A stretch of DNA of 64,000 nt, taken from Caprimulgus europaeus (lineage: Eukaryota; Chordata; Aves; Caprimulgiformes; Caprimulgidae). The stretch spans positions 48,471,037-48,535,036 of the forward strand of contig OU015525.1 of assembly GCA_907165065.1 (NCBI GenBank). Reading direction: 5' to 3'. Both the position numbers and the translations under genes were made by a program. Shown piece by piece: positions 53,701-64,000 of this stretch. A model generated the notes under the pieces. That model saw nothing but the letters and a program-made list of their open reading frames with translations. It searched no databases and had not been told where the DNA came from. Every line of letters begins with the position of its first letter. Position 1 is the stretch's first letter.

Positions 53701-54481
53701 GCTTTTACCCTCTCTAACTTAAAATACAGCACTCTATTGCAGTCGGCACATTCAAGTCTCTCTTAGTTCATGGCCTCTGGCTTTAAACCTCAAATGAAAA
53801 TCCTGACAATAAGCTGAAGATTTTCCCCCAGATTTTACCTGGAATCACAAACAACACTAGCAACATTTAGTTTGTGAAAGTGGTTTTGTACACAAGATCA
53901 GTCAAATCAAAATAAGCAAGCAAATTTTCTTTATCTATTAATATTCTGCCACATGGTCTACAATTTTTTCCTTTATATTAATCAAATCATGGTCTGATAA
54001 ATGACGTGACATGGGCTGGAGGTGAACATGCTGTACTTTTTTATCCCTGTATTCTTCTTCCATATGATCTACAAATTTGTTCCCTTCTACTCAAATGCTA
54101 CTTTACCAGTTAGTGTAATCTGTGATGCAAACCTTATTTAGGCAGTTTCTCTATGTTTAGATCTCATAGGGTAACTAGCAATACTTAAGCATCTCTCACA
54201 CTGAGAAGGAAATGTATCATTCTATTATTAGGGCCAGAAAACTTCATGACCAGATCATGGTTTAAAAGAAAATAGATGCAAAATTTGCATGAGTCAGATT
54301 TGCCCACATCCTATCAAATAAAACGAGGGAGAATGAAGAGAAGGCATACAAAACTTAAGGTTATATTTAATTGTAAGCTACAGTTTCAGCAAGGGGAAGG
54401 TGAGGCTGGGTGACAGCCTGAGCAGAGCTCTGACACTGTTTAACAGTATGGTTACACTCTCTGTGGGCATCGTTTGAACTC

Positions 54482-54526
54482 ACCCAGTTTTAAAGTTGCT
54501 TAAACTGGGTTTGTGTCAACCCAGTT
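54482..54526. repeat. Inverted repeat cluster ACCCAGTTT
   Basis: ACCCAGTTTTAA (54482-54493) pairs with TTAAACTGGGT (54500-54510) with one bulged base. ACCCAGTT recurs at 54519-54526. Confidence 0.75.
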
Positions 54527-57500
54527 GAGATAACTCAATTGAGAAAAGAAAATCCAAGTAGACAGACCATTGGTGCTGGGGTTTTTGCTACATGAATACC
54601 TGAAAAGGAATTTCCAAATTCACTATGACACAGACATAATACTGGTGGAAAAGGGGAATAATCAGTTTATTTCAACCACTAAGTCAAAACAAAAGTATAT
54701 TGACAGTGAATTCATGGTATAAGGAGGCGTTAAAGCTACTAGCTGATGGTCAAAGGAAGATTCCCTTTTTCAGGCTGTGCTGAAGGCCAGCGGTTGCCCT
54801 GTCCCTTGACAACCCCAGCTCTGAGAAAATCTTGATGTGAATAAGTTTTTTGGGGTGTAAAGCCCTACCTCTGGCCCTGCACGAGAATCAGAGCGCTCAG
54901 CACACCTCGTGGCAACACAGAAACTTCAGGTCATGCAATGGAGATGGAAAAAGAAAATAAGAAAAAATCCATGTGGTACAGAAAACAAGGTGGAAAGTGC
55001 ATTTCTTCAGAAACCTATTACATTACATTTTTGTTTGTGATATTGTAAGGGCTCAGCTTTTCTCTTTCTTTTTGCTTAACGGAATGCTTAAGAAGTCTCC
55101 TCAGCCAGACACTGTTATCATATAGCCAGTTATCCCTCCCTGCATTTCTACACTTCATTCAGCCCAGTGTGACTTCCAGCTTGAACTTTTAATTCAAAAT
55201 GTTCTTTTATTGGAAGATTATGAATGGAAAATAGGATTTCAAGAACTCTATGTCCAATATAGCATCAATTTATGCTCTATTACATAGTACTGAAAGCACT
55301 GTACAAAATGCAAACTTGTACTTACACAGACCTACAACACATATAAAGGCTTTGTGGTTCTCAAGGATCTGTCTTTGGAAGTTCCTTTCCTCAGATGCTG
55401 GCTTGGTCCTTCTAAATTTCCCTCACATCCATGTAGAATTTATGGACCCTGTTGAGGAGTAAAATCTAACTTATATTGTCAGCTTGGAAGGAAAGAGCTC
55501 TTTCTCTCCATGGAGGATAAATGTTATGCCACTAATATGCCAGGTTGCTCAGTGTCAGTAGTTCATAGAAACAACTGGACAACCACTGGAGCAACTATAA
55601 CCAGCTAGTGCTATGCCTCACAGACCAGCCAATTTGTTTCAAGTGCCCTCATCACCACAGAAGCAAAGACAAACATAAACCGAAGCACAGCTAAATAAAA
55701 CACTAGTATATCTCCTAGCAATTTACCTCCAGCACTTTTTAAAAGACCCTTAAAACCTTTATGCAGAGCAATGCAATTTATTACCTGCCTCTCTTCAAGC
55801 TGTCTGACAACATATTTCTTCTGTATTTTTGGAAGCAAAAATGCTTCAGCTGCTTGACACTGAAAATAATGATGATTCACAAAGTCTTGACTTTTAATTT
55901 GCAAAGCACTAAACACGTGCTTTCTTACAAAGATGATGACTCAGCTTTTCTCCGGTTTGTTTGGAAAAAGGACCAATCAAGACACAAATTGTGGCCTCAG
56001 CAACAAAAATATTGCTTTTGTAAAAGAAAAAAAAAAGTCAAGTGAATAACAGCAAATACCTATGGGAAAAAAACATATGAGCATACTTCAGAAATATGCT
56101 TCCAATTGGCACCATGGAACTTCATGAGGGGGCTGGTTTGATGTTGCCTTCACGTTTCACAATGTGTCAGTAGTAGCTGGTGCTTTGATATGCACAGCTA
56201 CCACTAACATTTCATAATATGACAATCTAAGAGGTGAAATAGCTTTTGTATTTTAAAATTCATTAAGAACAGCTGCAACTTAGTGCTGATGGATACACCC
56301 TTACTTTCCTAAATCAATGTCGCCTTTGTTAAGTTATACAAAGCCATTTCATTGCCATGCAGACAGGAGACACCAATCTAAAAAAGAAAAATTTAAAATA
56401 AAAGAGATTTAAAATCTATTATAGCATATTATGTGTCAGCATCAGCTGTCCCTAGTGTGAAAAAGTAATGAAACAACTAGAAATATCATATCTACAAGTC
56501 AAAAAGTAAAATAAAAATGTAATAGCATTTTAAAGTGACAATTCTGAAATGCTAGAAAACTTCTCTCAAAACTCTGTGTTTCTGGGTGGAAGAAGGATTT
56601 CTAGGACATGCTTTTTCTCTAAGTGAATTTTCCAAGAGACACAAGTGTTATTTGCCTTCTAGTTCTGTAGTGTCAGTATGGATTTCTCATACTGATTTCC
56701 ATGTAGCCTGCCTCTACAGCAAAAATATCTTGTGTTTAGAAAACGTACTAACACATTTTAAGAACATGTTTATTGCATTTAAACTAACAGTAAAAGCACA
56801 CATGGAGAAAAAAAAAAAATTCTTAAAAAGATGCCATGCGGTCAGACTTAGGGTTAACACACAAGCTTGTTTCAAGCAGTGTATTTTTTAATTCTTTTCT
56901 ACATGACTAGACTGGATCCCAGGGAGCAAATAAGTGCAATGGATGTTCTTTGCTTCTTGGCTTTTGGGGGATATTCTGGTTTAGTTCCTAGTGAAGCTTC
57001 ATGATGAAACATCTACCAAGCAATACCGAACCAGGAAAGCTTTAGGTGGATGTTAGTGAAAGAACCACCTACCAAGGCTACAGGAGGACCAGCCTGTGTT
57101 AGTCGGAAGAAGGGTAGGCTGTGGAGAGCTTCAGCACAATAGTCGGATTGTGAAAGAATGTGGCTCTAGCAAGCTCTGTGTTTGCCAGGAGAGAGACCAG
57201 GAGGCAGGGGAAAAAGTAGCTTTAAAAAGAATAGAGGAAAGGCCTGAAACTATTTGGTAATGTGGTTACAAGCATTACCTTTCTTGTAAACCAACTGACT
57301 CATCGACAAGGTTTTTTGGTTTGGTTTTTTAACCTGGCATGCTAATTCTGTGGCATATGCATTGATTTCCAGCAATACACAAGGAAAGATAATCTGGTCT
57401 AGGGTTGCAGCCTTAGTGGGGCAGGGTGCATTAGTAGTGTTCTGTGGGTGTTACATCTTCTTTACTGACAGCAGTAATGAAATGTATTCTCCAAGTGTGA

Positions 57501-57819
57501 AGAGGACCTATTCAAAAATCAGCCTCAAACCTCGAGTCCTAGGGGAGAATGCTGCCTATGCCCACACGGGCCTCTCGGCTGGAAAAAACTCTGATTAGTG
57601 ACGTGGAGGGTGGAGTGGATGTAAGTTTAATGTTATTATGCCAACTTGCATTAGACAACCTTGGGCAACTCTGGCAGTTTCGAAATGCAGTTCGATTACC
57701 TCGTCTAACTTGAGAGCTTGAACAGTATGATTTCAACTTCTGGAATACAACTGACTAGGCTAAATCTGGCCTTTAGGAATGTAGACAGATAGGTAAGTTA
57801 ACATGTATGTATTATTAAC

Positions 57820-57890
57820 TTACATATGTATATATACACATACACATACCTATATACATATAGGTTATACAGGTATATATGTTATATGGG
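57820..57890 (+). repeat. TA/CA-rich microsatellite
   Basis: Degenerate TATA, CATA and ACAC units. The short open frame across it reads as repeated Thr/His/Ile and is an artefact. Confidence 0.8.
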
Positions 57891-60394
57891 TGTCTGCCCA
57901 ATTATGGGTGCCTGCAGCATTCTATAAACACCTCACTTGCTACTCTCTGAATTCCTCCTGGCTGCTGAGGTACTTCCAACTGATGTGTGTAATATGGATG
58001 CTCCGTATACATTTTTCCCCTCCAACCTCACTGCAAGTTCTTCATGTCCTTTATACTTACTATTAGTATACTGGACTCCATATTCATCTCCAAGTCTGTC
58101 AACATAGTTCACCTCCTGTAATCAGGACATGGTGATTAAATGAACATCCAAGTACAGAAGCTGTCAACCTAGTGTTCATCTTTTGTAAAGTTTAAAAGAA
58201 TCAAATGTTCAATTACCTTTTGTACTCATGTGGCTCTGAAAAGCTCTTCTTAAAAAAAAAAAGCAAAGAAAAAAAAGTATCTTCATTCCTCTACAATCTT
58301 AAAATAGAATCAAGTTCAAAGGTTAATGCCAACCATGTCATTTTTAGCATTTATGGGATCAAGAAGGGGAAAAAAAAGATCCCTGTAGAAAAGGTGTATG
58401 CTGCAAGCCCTGCAGTTCTCTGTCTTCTAGGGTGGGTTGTTATATGTCCTAAAAAAAGCTTGTCTGGGGTATTTAAAACACAATCTTGCCGCTTTTGCTG
58501 CATTTAGCTATCTGTTTCAGCACCTGGTCCATCTCATTGGAAGGTCTTTGAGACTTTGGTTCAGGATTGGGTTGCAGATAGCACATGATGGGGGAAAAAA
58601 AGTTATTTATAACCTCTTTATGTGCATAGGAAAAAAGTTTCTAGAATATATAGATATATGCTATTGACCTAAGAGGGAACATAATCCACTCTCAAACTAC
58701 AGAGCTAGAACAACTTCTTCAGCGCATGCAACAACTTTGACCTCCATGTAATTACTCCAGGCTTACATCAATATAACAGTGCCGGGTTTCTTTTCAATTA
58801 TTTTCTGGGAGTGGCAGGCTCTCTTCCTGGAGTGCTTATTTGTTTCGAATTGGCCTAATTTGCGCAACAATTTGCACATCCCTTTTTTGGGATTCCACTT
58901 TTGACTGGACGGCGAGGGCTGGGGCTGCCCCGGACGCCCCGTCCGTGGCCGCCGGCCTCTGCCCCGGGTGGGGGCGGCCGCGGGGCTCGGAGCTGCCCGG
59001 CACCGGTACTGAGCCCTCCCCACGGGTAACCGCCGCGGTGGGGCCCGGCGCTGAGCCATTGCCTACGGATGAGTAAGCACCAAGTGTGGTAACTCCGAAC
59101 AGCAGCTCTGCAATTAAGGCTATAATTTCAGGTGTAGCCAGTAGTCGTAATGAATATTTATTTCAAGGTACCAAGTAAAAGAAATCGTCCGTCTGAGTGG
59201 CGTGGGGAGGGCTGTGTGGTAGTTTGGTTTGTGTAAGGTGGGTGCTACCGGCGGGGAGCTGCTGAGGCACGGCCGCCTCGTCCCCTCCTGTCCCGACTCG
59301 GGTGGGACAACTTTCCCGCCCGCGGTGCGCGGCCGCAGGGCTTGAGCCTTCCTGCTCGGGCCGGCACAGGACCCTTCCCGGGGAAGGAGGAGTAAGGAGG
59401 GTGCAGCGAGGCTGCCGGTTGCGGCTCCGTCGGGTTCGGCTCCCCCAGCGGCTCCTCTCTGCCGAAGCCCCCGCAGAGCGGCCTCGCTGGGTCCGGCTCT
59501 GTGCCCCTGTGCTATCTGGCGTGGGCGGCGGGAGAACCCCGGGCTTTCGCCCTGTCGCTGAAGGGGGCAGCTGAGGAAGAAGATGGAAGGCAGCGGCGTC
59601 TGTGGAAACCCGAGAGCCCTCCGGCTCCCCTAAACCCTGCAGCCCCAGAGAGCGGCCCGGGGAGGGCTCCCATAAGCCCCCGAGTCCTTATTTTTCTCCC
59701 TCCGCAACCAACCTCGCCGGGGCTGCCGGAAACCAAGCGAGCGCTGCGGCTACCGACCGGCTCTTCCTGGGTAGGTTGCGAGTCGCACGGATGCAAAATC
59801 CCGAGCGTCCACCTCATCCTGAGCCCCTCGACCGAATTCCAGGTTCCTGGTAAAGGTGCGAAGCCGGTGGTGGGCGGTGCCGCAGGCAGCGACCAGGTCC
59901 GCCTCGCCAGCATCCCGTCGAAGGCAGAGCCGTTCTGCCGGGCAAGCACAGCCCGAGTTTTTTTGGTGGGTTTTTTTTTTTTTATCCCTTTTTGGGTTGT
60001 TTGCCTTTTTTTTTTCTATGTTTGTTTTTAAGTTACTGTGACATGAGGATGTGCGAGGGTTGAGGAGGTGTGAGGCGCGCCGAGTTCCGTCCCAACTGCT
60101 TGGTCCAAAAGGAGCTGCTCCACAGACGGAGCGGTTTATTTTCGGGGATGGGGAGGCCGGACGGGCGCTCGGGGTGGGGGGCAACCGCCGGGCAGGGGCG
60201 GATGCCCTGGTCCGGCCGTTTCTCCCCACCCCCGGTGCCCATCTCCGTAGCTTGACGGGACGGACCCGAGGTGAGCGGCGGGCGCGGTAAGTACCGCTCC
60301 CTTCCCCGCGGTACCCCCTTAGAGCGGCTCTGCTGCCTCCTCCTCCTCTCCTCCATCCATCCCAACCCCTCCCGCCCCTTCCCCGTCGCCGCCA

Positions 60395-60535
60395 CTGGGA
60401 GCGCGGCCCCTTTAAGAGCCCGGCTTTGCCTCCCGGTAGCTGAAGGTCATTAAAACACAAAAGCGCTCCAGCGCTGCGGTCCAATATAGCGCATGCGCCC
60501 TGCCCGAGGACTGGCAGGGAGACGGCAATATGGCG
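60395..60535 (+). promoter_or_regulatory. KCTD1: Core promoter of the long KCTD1 exon with NRF1 and YY1 sites
   Basis: A palindromic NRF1-type site (GCGCATGCGC) lies at 60489-60498, a CCAAT motif at 60481-60485, and a YY1-type element (AATATGGCG) at 60527-60535 that includes the start codon. A long pyrimidine-rich tract precedes them (about 60322-60398). There is no clear TATA box. NRF1 plus YY1 at a CpG island is typical of housekeeping-style promoters, and YY1 sites at the ATG commonly lie just downstream of the start site, implying a short 5' UTR. That last point is inference. Confidence 0.6.
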
Positions 60536-62386
60536 AGAATGCCTGGCAGCGGCGGCGGCGGAGAGTGGAGCGGCGGCGGGGGAGGCGGAGGCGGTGGCGG
60601 CGGCGGGAACAATGCTGGGGACCGGCCGCCCGGACGGGGCCGCGGCGTCGCCCCCCGCCCGCACCGCTACTGCAGCGCCGGCGAGGAGGAGGAGGGCGAG
60701 GAGGAGGATGAGATCCAGGAGGTGCAGATAACGGGGGACGAGGAGGAGGAGGAGGACGGAGCCGATGGGGGGCTGCTGCTGGACGAGGAGGAGGAAGAGG
60801 AGATGGGTCTGGAGTGGGACGGCGAGGAGGAGACGGAGCCGCTGCCGCCCGCCCCGGGCCGTACACCGGGCGGTGGCAGCGGCGGCGGCGGCAGCGGCGT
60901 CGGGGCGGCCCCGGGGGGCGCCGCGGCGACTGCCCCGGGGGGTGGCGGTGGTGGCCCCGGGGGGGCGGCGGAGGACGCGGAGCTGGAGGCGGCCCTGCTG
61001 CTGCAGCGGCCCGAGCGGGCGCGGCTGAGCGAGAACACGCGTCTGGCCACCCGCTACGCCGTGCGCATCTTCCGCGAGTACCTGAGCGAGAAGGCGCAGA
61101 GCCCCGACTTCGAGACGATGGACAAGGGAGCGCTCTGCCGGGTCCTGCGCTCCTTCTACGCCGAGGCACGCTCCAAGAGCGGGCAGCTCTACTCCAAATC
61201 CTCTCTCATCAGCATCCGCAGCTCCCTCAACCGCTACCTCAATGAGCCGCCCTACTGCCGCACCCTCGACCTCACCAAGGACCCCGAGCTCCGCGCCGCC
61301 AACCTCACCCTGGCCGCCGTCATCCGCAAGCTGGAGGAGCAAGGCGCCGGGCCGGTGGTGCAGAAGCAGGCCATCACCCGCGCTGACCTCCGCAAGCTCT
61401 ACACCTGCAGCGTCTTCAGCACCCAGAGCCCCTTCGGGCTCCTCAACAAGGTCTGGTTTGAGACCTGCATGTACTTCTGCACCCGGGGCCGAGAAAACCA
61501 GCGGGAGCTGGAGGAGGACTCTTTCGGGCTGGCCGTGGATGAGGACGGGCGCAAGTTCGTCTACTTCAAGGCGTTGGGGCCATACCACAAGTCGCGCTCG
61601 TCCTCCTGGAGCAAGAAGCGGGCGGAGAGCAGCGACGAGGAGAACCTGCCACGCATGTATGAAACTGGCACCGAGTTCTGCCCCTATGCCAGCTTTGTCA
61701 AGTACCTCTCTAAGCGCAACCCCCTCTGCAAGGCCTTCTTCCAGCGCCCACGGGACCACTGCAGTGAGGGTGACATCACCTGGTATGAGAACAAGGCCAT
61801 CGGCAAGAACCTTCTGGGCACCCGCATGCAGATGCTCTCTAAGGCCGCTAAACTCTCCAAGACCTACACCAACCACTGCATTGGCGCTGTCTCCATCGCC
61901 ACCCTCAACAGCATCGCCGGCATTGGCACTAAACTGGGGGGGCCGCAGCCGCCGCACCATCACCCCCCTCCTCACCACCACCATCACCTCCTCCACCACC
62001 CCAGCGGTGGGAGCTGCTACACCCCAGCTGCCCTCAATGGCGGGCCGCGGCCCCGGCCACCCACTGCCAACCCCTACGTGCTGCCCAAAGACGGTGACGC
62101 TGCGCCGGTGAAGGCAGAAGTGGCCGCGGTGGCCCCAGCCAAGCGAGCCCTCTATGAGGCAGTGTTCCCAGCAGGGGCCGCGGCTGGTGGCGAGGCCTGT
62201 GGGCCCTCTGCCTCCCCCAAAAGACTCTGCCGTCGCCCCGCTGAGCCCTTGGACGCTGCCGCGCCTGCCGTGGTGGTGGTCTCAGTGAAACATGACCCCC
62301 TGCCTCACCTCCTCCCCGAAGCCAATGGGCACAGAAGCACCACCTCACCCACAGTAGTTTCACCTGCTATTGTTTCCCCCACACAG
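60530..62386 (+). CDS. KCTD1: KCTD1 long-isoform first coding exon (DUF3504 / Crypton-derived domain), partial gene
   Basis: This exon encodes 619 residues. ATG 60530 is the first Met after an in-frame TAG at 60437 and has a good Kozak context (A at -3, G at +4). In order the protein has a poly-Gly run (residues 15-26), acidic Glu/Asp-rich blocks (about 51-103), a Gly/Ala/Pro linker, a conserved globular region (about 166-468) that I recognise as DUF3504 (motifs LATRYAVRIFREYL, IRSSLNRYL, TYTNHCIGA), a His/Pro-rich stretch (about 473-494), a VKAE sumoylation-like site (Lys528), and a Ser/Thr/Pro tail. Known: long KCTD1 isoforms join this domain to the BTB protein KCTD1, a nuclear transcriptional repressor, and the domain descends from Crypton tyrosine recombinases. 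The exon should end at CAG|GTAACT (phase 0, Gln619). The open frame runs on to 62530, but that part is Lys-rich low-complexity sequence and is read as intron. The BTB exons lie outside the window. The recombinase residues look lost, so a DNA-binding or interaction role is more likely than catalysis. Confidence 0.9.
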
Positions 62387-64000
62387 GTAACTGCAAAAAG
62401 AAAAAAAGGAAAGAAAAAAAAAAAAGTGGTGACCCTGCACCCCATCCCACGTAGCCCCCACTGCACCCCTCCTTCCTTCCCCATCTCCCCCAAGGCTGAG
62501 CACCGACGCACAGTGCTGGCCCTGGGGTAGCTCCCAGGGCAACTCTCACTGTTCAGGCACCCAATGAGCCCAGAGGCTAGTTATCCAACTTTTTGCCCCT
62601 CCATTTTCTCACCCCCCAGCCACTGGTCCAGCGGCCACTTGCTGTGTGTCTGTGGGTTGGATGTGAGAGGTGCCCAGGTGCTGTCGTGCTCACCCTCTGT
62701 GGCGTTACTGATGGCTCAGCCTTGCTGGCTCCCCCTTCCCCTCCTTTTTCATTCTTCTCCCCCTTTTTTCTTTCTGTTTTTTTTGCGGGAGATGCAAAAG
62801 TTATGAAAGTAGGGCCAAAATAGTAGATAAGGGTGTCAGGTATCATTAGTGTGTGTGTGGTGTTCTTGATGTGCTAATGAAGTATTTGAATAACCTCAAA
62901 TGCAGGAAACAGCCAGGAGAATACTCAATTACACACTAGTAATGAGGGTATAATTTTAAACTTCAGAAGTTAACAAGAGGGTTAATATGGCAATTGCATT
63001 CATCTTGTATTTGTTTATTTAAAATAGCTCTGTTTCCTGGCAGTGATCCTCTTCTTTTTTTCTTTTTTCTTTTCTTTTCTTTTTTTTAAATAAGGCAAAT
63101 TGGCTTTAGTTGTGTTAGTTGCCATAGTGGTGAAATATACAGTAAGAGCACAATTAAACGAGTTTAGGTGCAGCTTAACTGTGGAACGAGCCCAAGTTCA
63201 TTACATGTGTTTCGCTGAGGTGAAGCGGTCTTGTCAAAAACGCAGTTGAGCTGTTCCTTCATGCGTGCCTTGCGAACCCCCTCTGCTGTGCGCCAGCACG
63301 TGCTGCTGCCTGCTCCCCATCCCCTCCAAAAGTACTTTCCTTTCGGGTGTTTGAGCGCTGGAGCTGAATTACGTCAATTAAAGACTCGCTGCACCTCTGG
63401 AATTGGCTTGAAGTTTGAAAATCATTCTAAGTAAATCTATAAAGCGTGTGCAGTTACGCTGCGCCCCGTGAAATACCGTGTTTCAGGCAAGAACGTTACT
63501 GCTGGCTGCCTTACGCGGTTACAAAACCCTCTGACATTCCTGTGTCAAGTAGTAACAGGGCTGGCAGCTGCCGGCCACAGAGCGCGGTGCTGGGTGAGCA
63601 CAGGTATATGACATGCCTGAGCTGTTTCCCGAGTGGAAAGACCAGTTCTGGACAGACTGACCCTTTCAAAGAGTTTGCCAGCTAATCAGCCAGCCTGAAG
63701 GCTAACTGGGAGGGGAGGGGAGGGGAGGAGAGGAAGGGAGAGGGGGACTTTCTGTGAATGCCTGCATAAGCATCTATGTTCTTTAAAATACCTGTGACCG
63801 CTCCTTTCTAGCAGGAGTTTTTTTGGTTTTGTTTTGGTTTGGGGTTTTTTTGGTTGTTTTTTTTTTTTTGTTGGATTTTTTTTACCTCTTCAGTGAAGTA
63901 CTGTAGTTTGATCTCCCGCTGTGTGTATCTGGTGTCTCTCAATGGCTTAGAGGCTTGATTATGTGCAGATAATGTTTTTGTTCTAGCTCATTATTTCAGG
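62387..64000 (+). other. KCTD1: Start of the KCTD1 intron after the long exon
   Basis: After the donor at 62387 the sequence soon loses its coding character: an A-rich stretch, pyrimidine tracts, then AT-rich DNA. Two ATTAAA variant poly(A) signals occur at 63153 and 63377, so an intronically terminated transcript is conceivable. A G-rich simple repeat (63708-63747) and T/G-rich tracts (about 63818-63885) lie near the end. No further exon is recognisable. Confidence 0.7.
63708..63747 (+). repeat. GGGGA-type simple repeat
   Basis: Repeated runs of three to five G separated by single A or GA, with at least four G-runs in a row. The arrangement is compatible with a G-quadruplex on the + strand. 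Confidence 0.8.

Larger units (their letters stand above)
50710..58899 (+). other. KCTD1: KCTD1 first intron, last part before the second promoter
   Basis: AT-rich intronic DNA without recognisable exons. It holds a 17-base direct repeat with period 23 near 53419-53458, a hairpin cluster at 54482-54526, and a TA/CA-rich microsatellite (57820-57890). The region 52.97-53.30 kb is AT-rich with TAAT cores and few repeats and is a reasonable enhancer candidate. That is inference. Confidence 0.5.
58900..62550. promoter_or_regulatory. CpG island 2, in blocks, around the long KCTD1 first exon
   Basis: GC- and CG-rich blocks lie at about 58900-59080, 59230-59960 and 60050-62500. They are separated by an AT-rich gap near 59090-59200 and a T-rich stretch near 59957-60034. 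The last block contains the promoter and all of the long coding exon. The detached first block could be an extra start site, an upstream non-coding exon or a divergent transcript start. The sequence alone does not decide. Confidence 0.85.

Noticed and set aside
60450-61245. Other overlapping frames in the long exon (239 codons minus, 143 codons plus, 127 codons minus)
   Set aside because: Poly-Arg, poly-Pro or poly-Ser shadows of the GC-rich coding sequence.
59750-61999. 749-codon open frame on the minus strand
   Set aside because: It is antisense to the long KCTD1 exon and is kept open by GC-rich codon structure. It reads as Leu/Val/Ala/Gly/Arg-rich repeats with no domain, while the + strand holds a recognised protein family.
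61242-62111. 289-codon + frame in the alternative phase of the long exon
   Set aside because: Ser/Thr/Pro/Ala-rich shadow of the DUF3504 frame, without conserved motifs.
1-64000. CRISPR arrays, operons, phage or plasmid systems
   Set aside because: No regularly spaced repeats, ribosome-binding-site-led gene clusters or bacterial coding density. The DNA is clearly vertebrate.

Overview
The window is vertebrate nuclear DNA, most likely from a bird. It contains 3'-end copies of CR1 LINEs, degraded MIR-type SINEs, long AT-rich non-coding stretches and two sharp CpG islands. Nothing bacterial, viral or plasmid-like is visible. The exact species cannot be told from the sequence.

Only one gene is supported: the 5' part of KCTD1, on the + strand, with two alternative first coding exons. 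The upstream one is a three-codon exon (Met-Phe-Gln, 26952-26960) inside a CpG island at about 26.9-28.3 kb, followed by a consensus donor. The downstream one is a large exon (60530-62386, 619 codons) inside a second CpG-rich block at about 58.9-62.5 kb. It encodes an acidic, Gly-rich N-terminus and a DUF3504 domain, a domesticated Crypton-type tyrosine recombinase domain. Both end in a Gln codon in phase 0 directly before a GT donor. They can therefore splice to the same downstream exons, which should encode the BTB domain and lie beyond base 64000. One promoter would give the short KCTD1 and the other the long KCTD1 carrying the recombinase-derived domain.

Layout: 1-26.8 kb is non-coding DNA upstream of the gene, with a CR1 tail at 1.0 kb, a 75-bp tandem duplication at 2.0 kb, a hairpin-rich candidate regulatory element at 9.7 kb, a CR1 3' end at 17.4 kb, and a decayed LINE with a MIR next to its first block at 18-18.8 kb. 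26.8-28.3 kb is the upstream promoter and CpG island. 28.3-58.9 kb is the first intron of the short form, with MIR fragments, a LINE relic at 39.1 kb and a longer CR1 3' end at 50.0 kb. 58.9-62.4 kb is the second promoter and the long exon. 62.4-64.0 kb is the start of the next intron. Most short open frames in the window look like chance ORFs in non-coding DNA.
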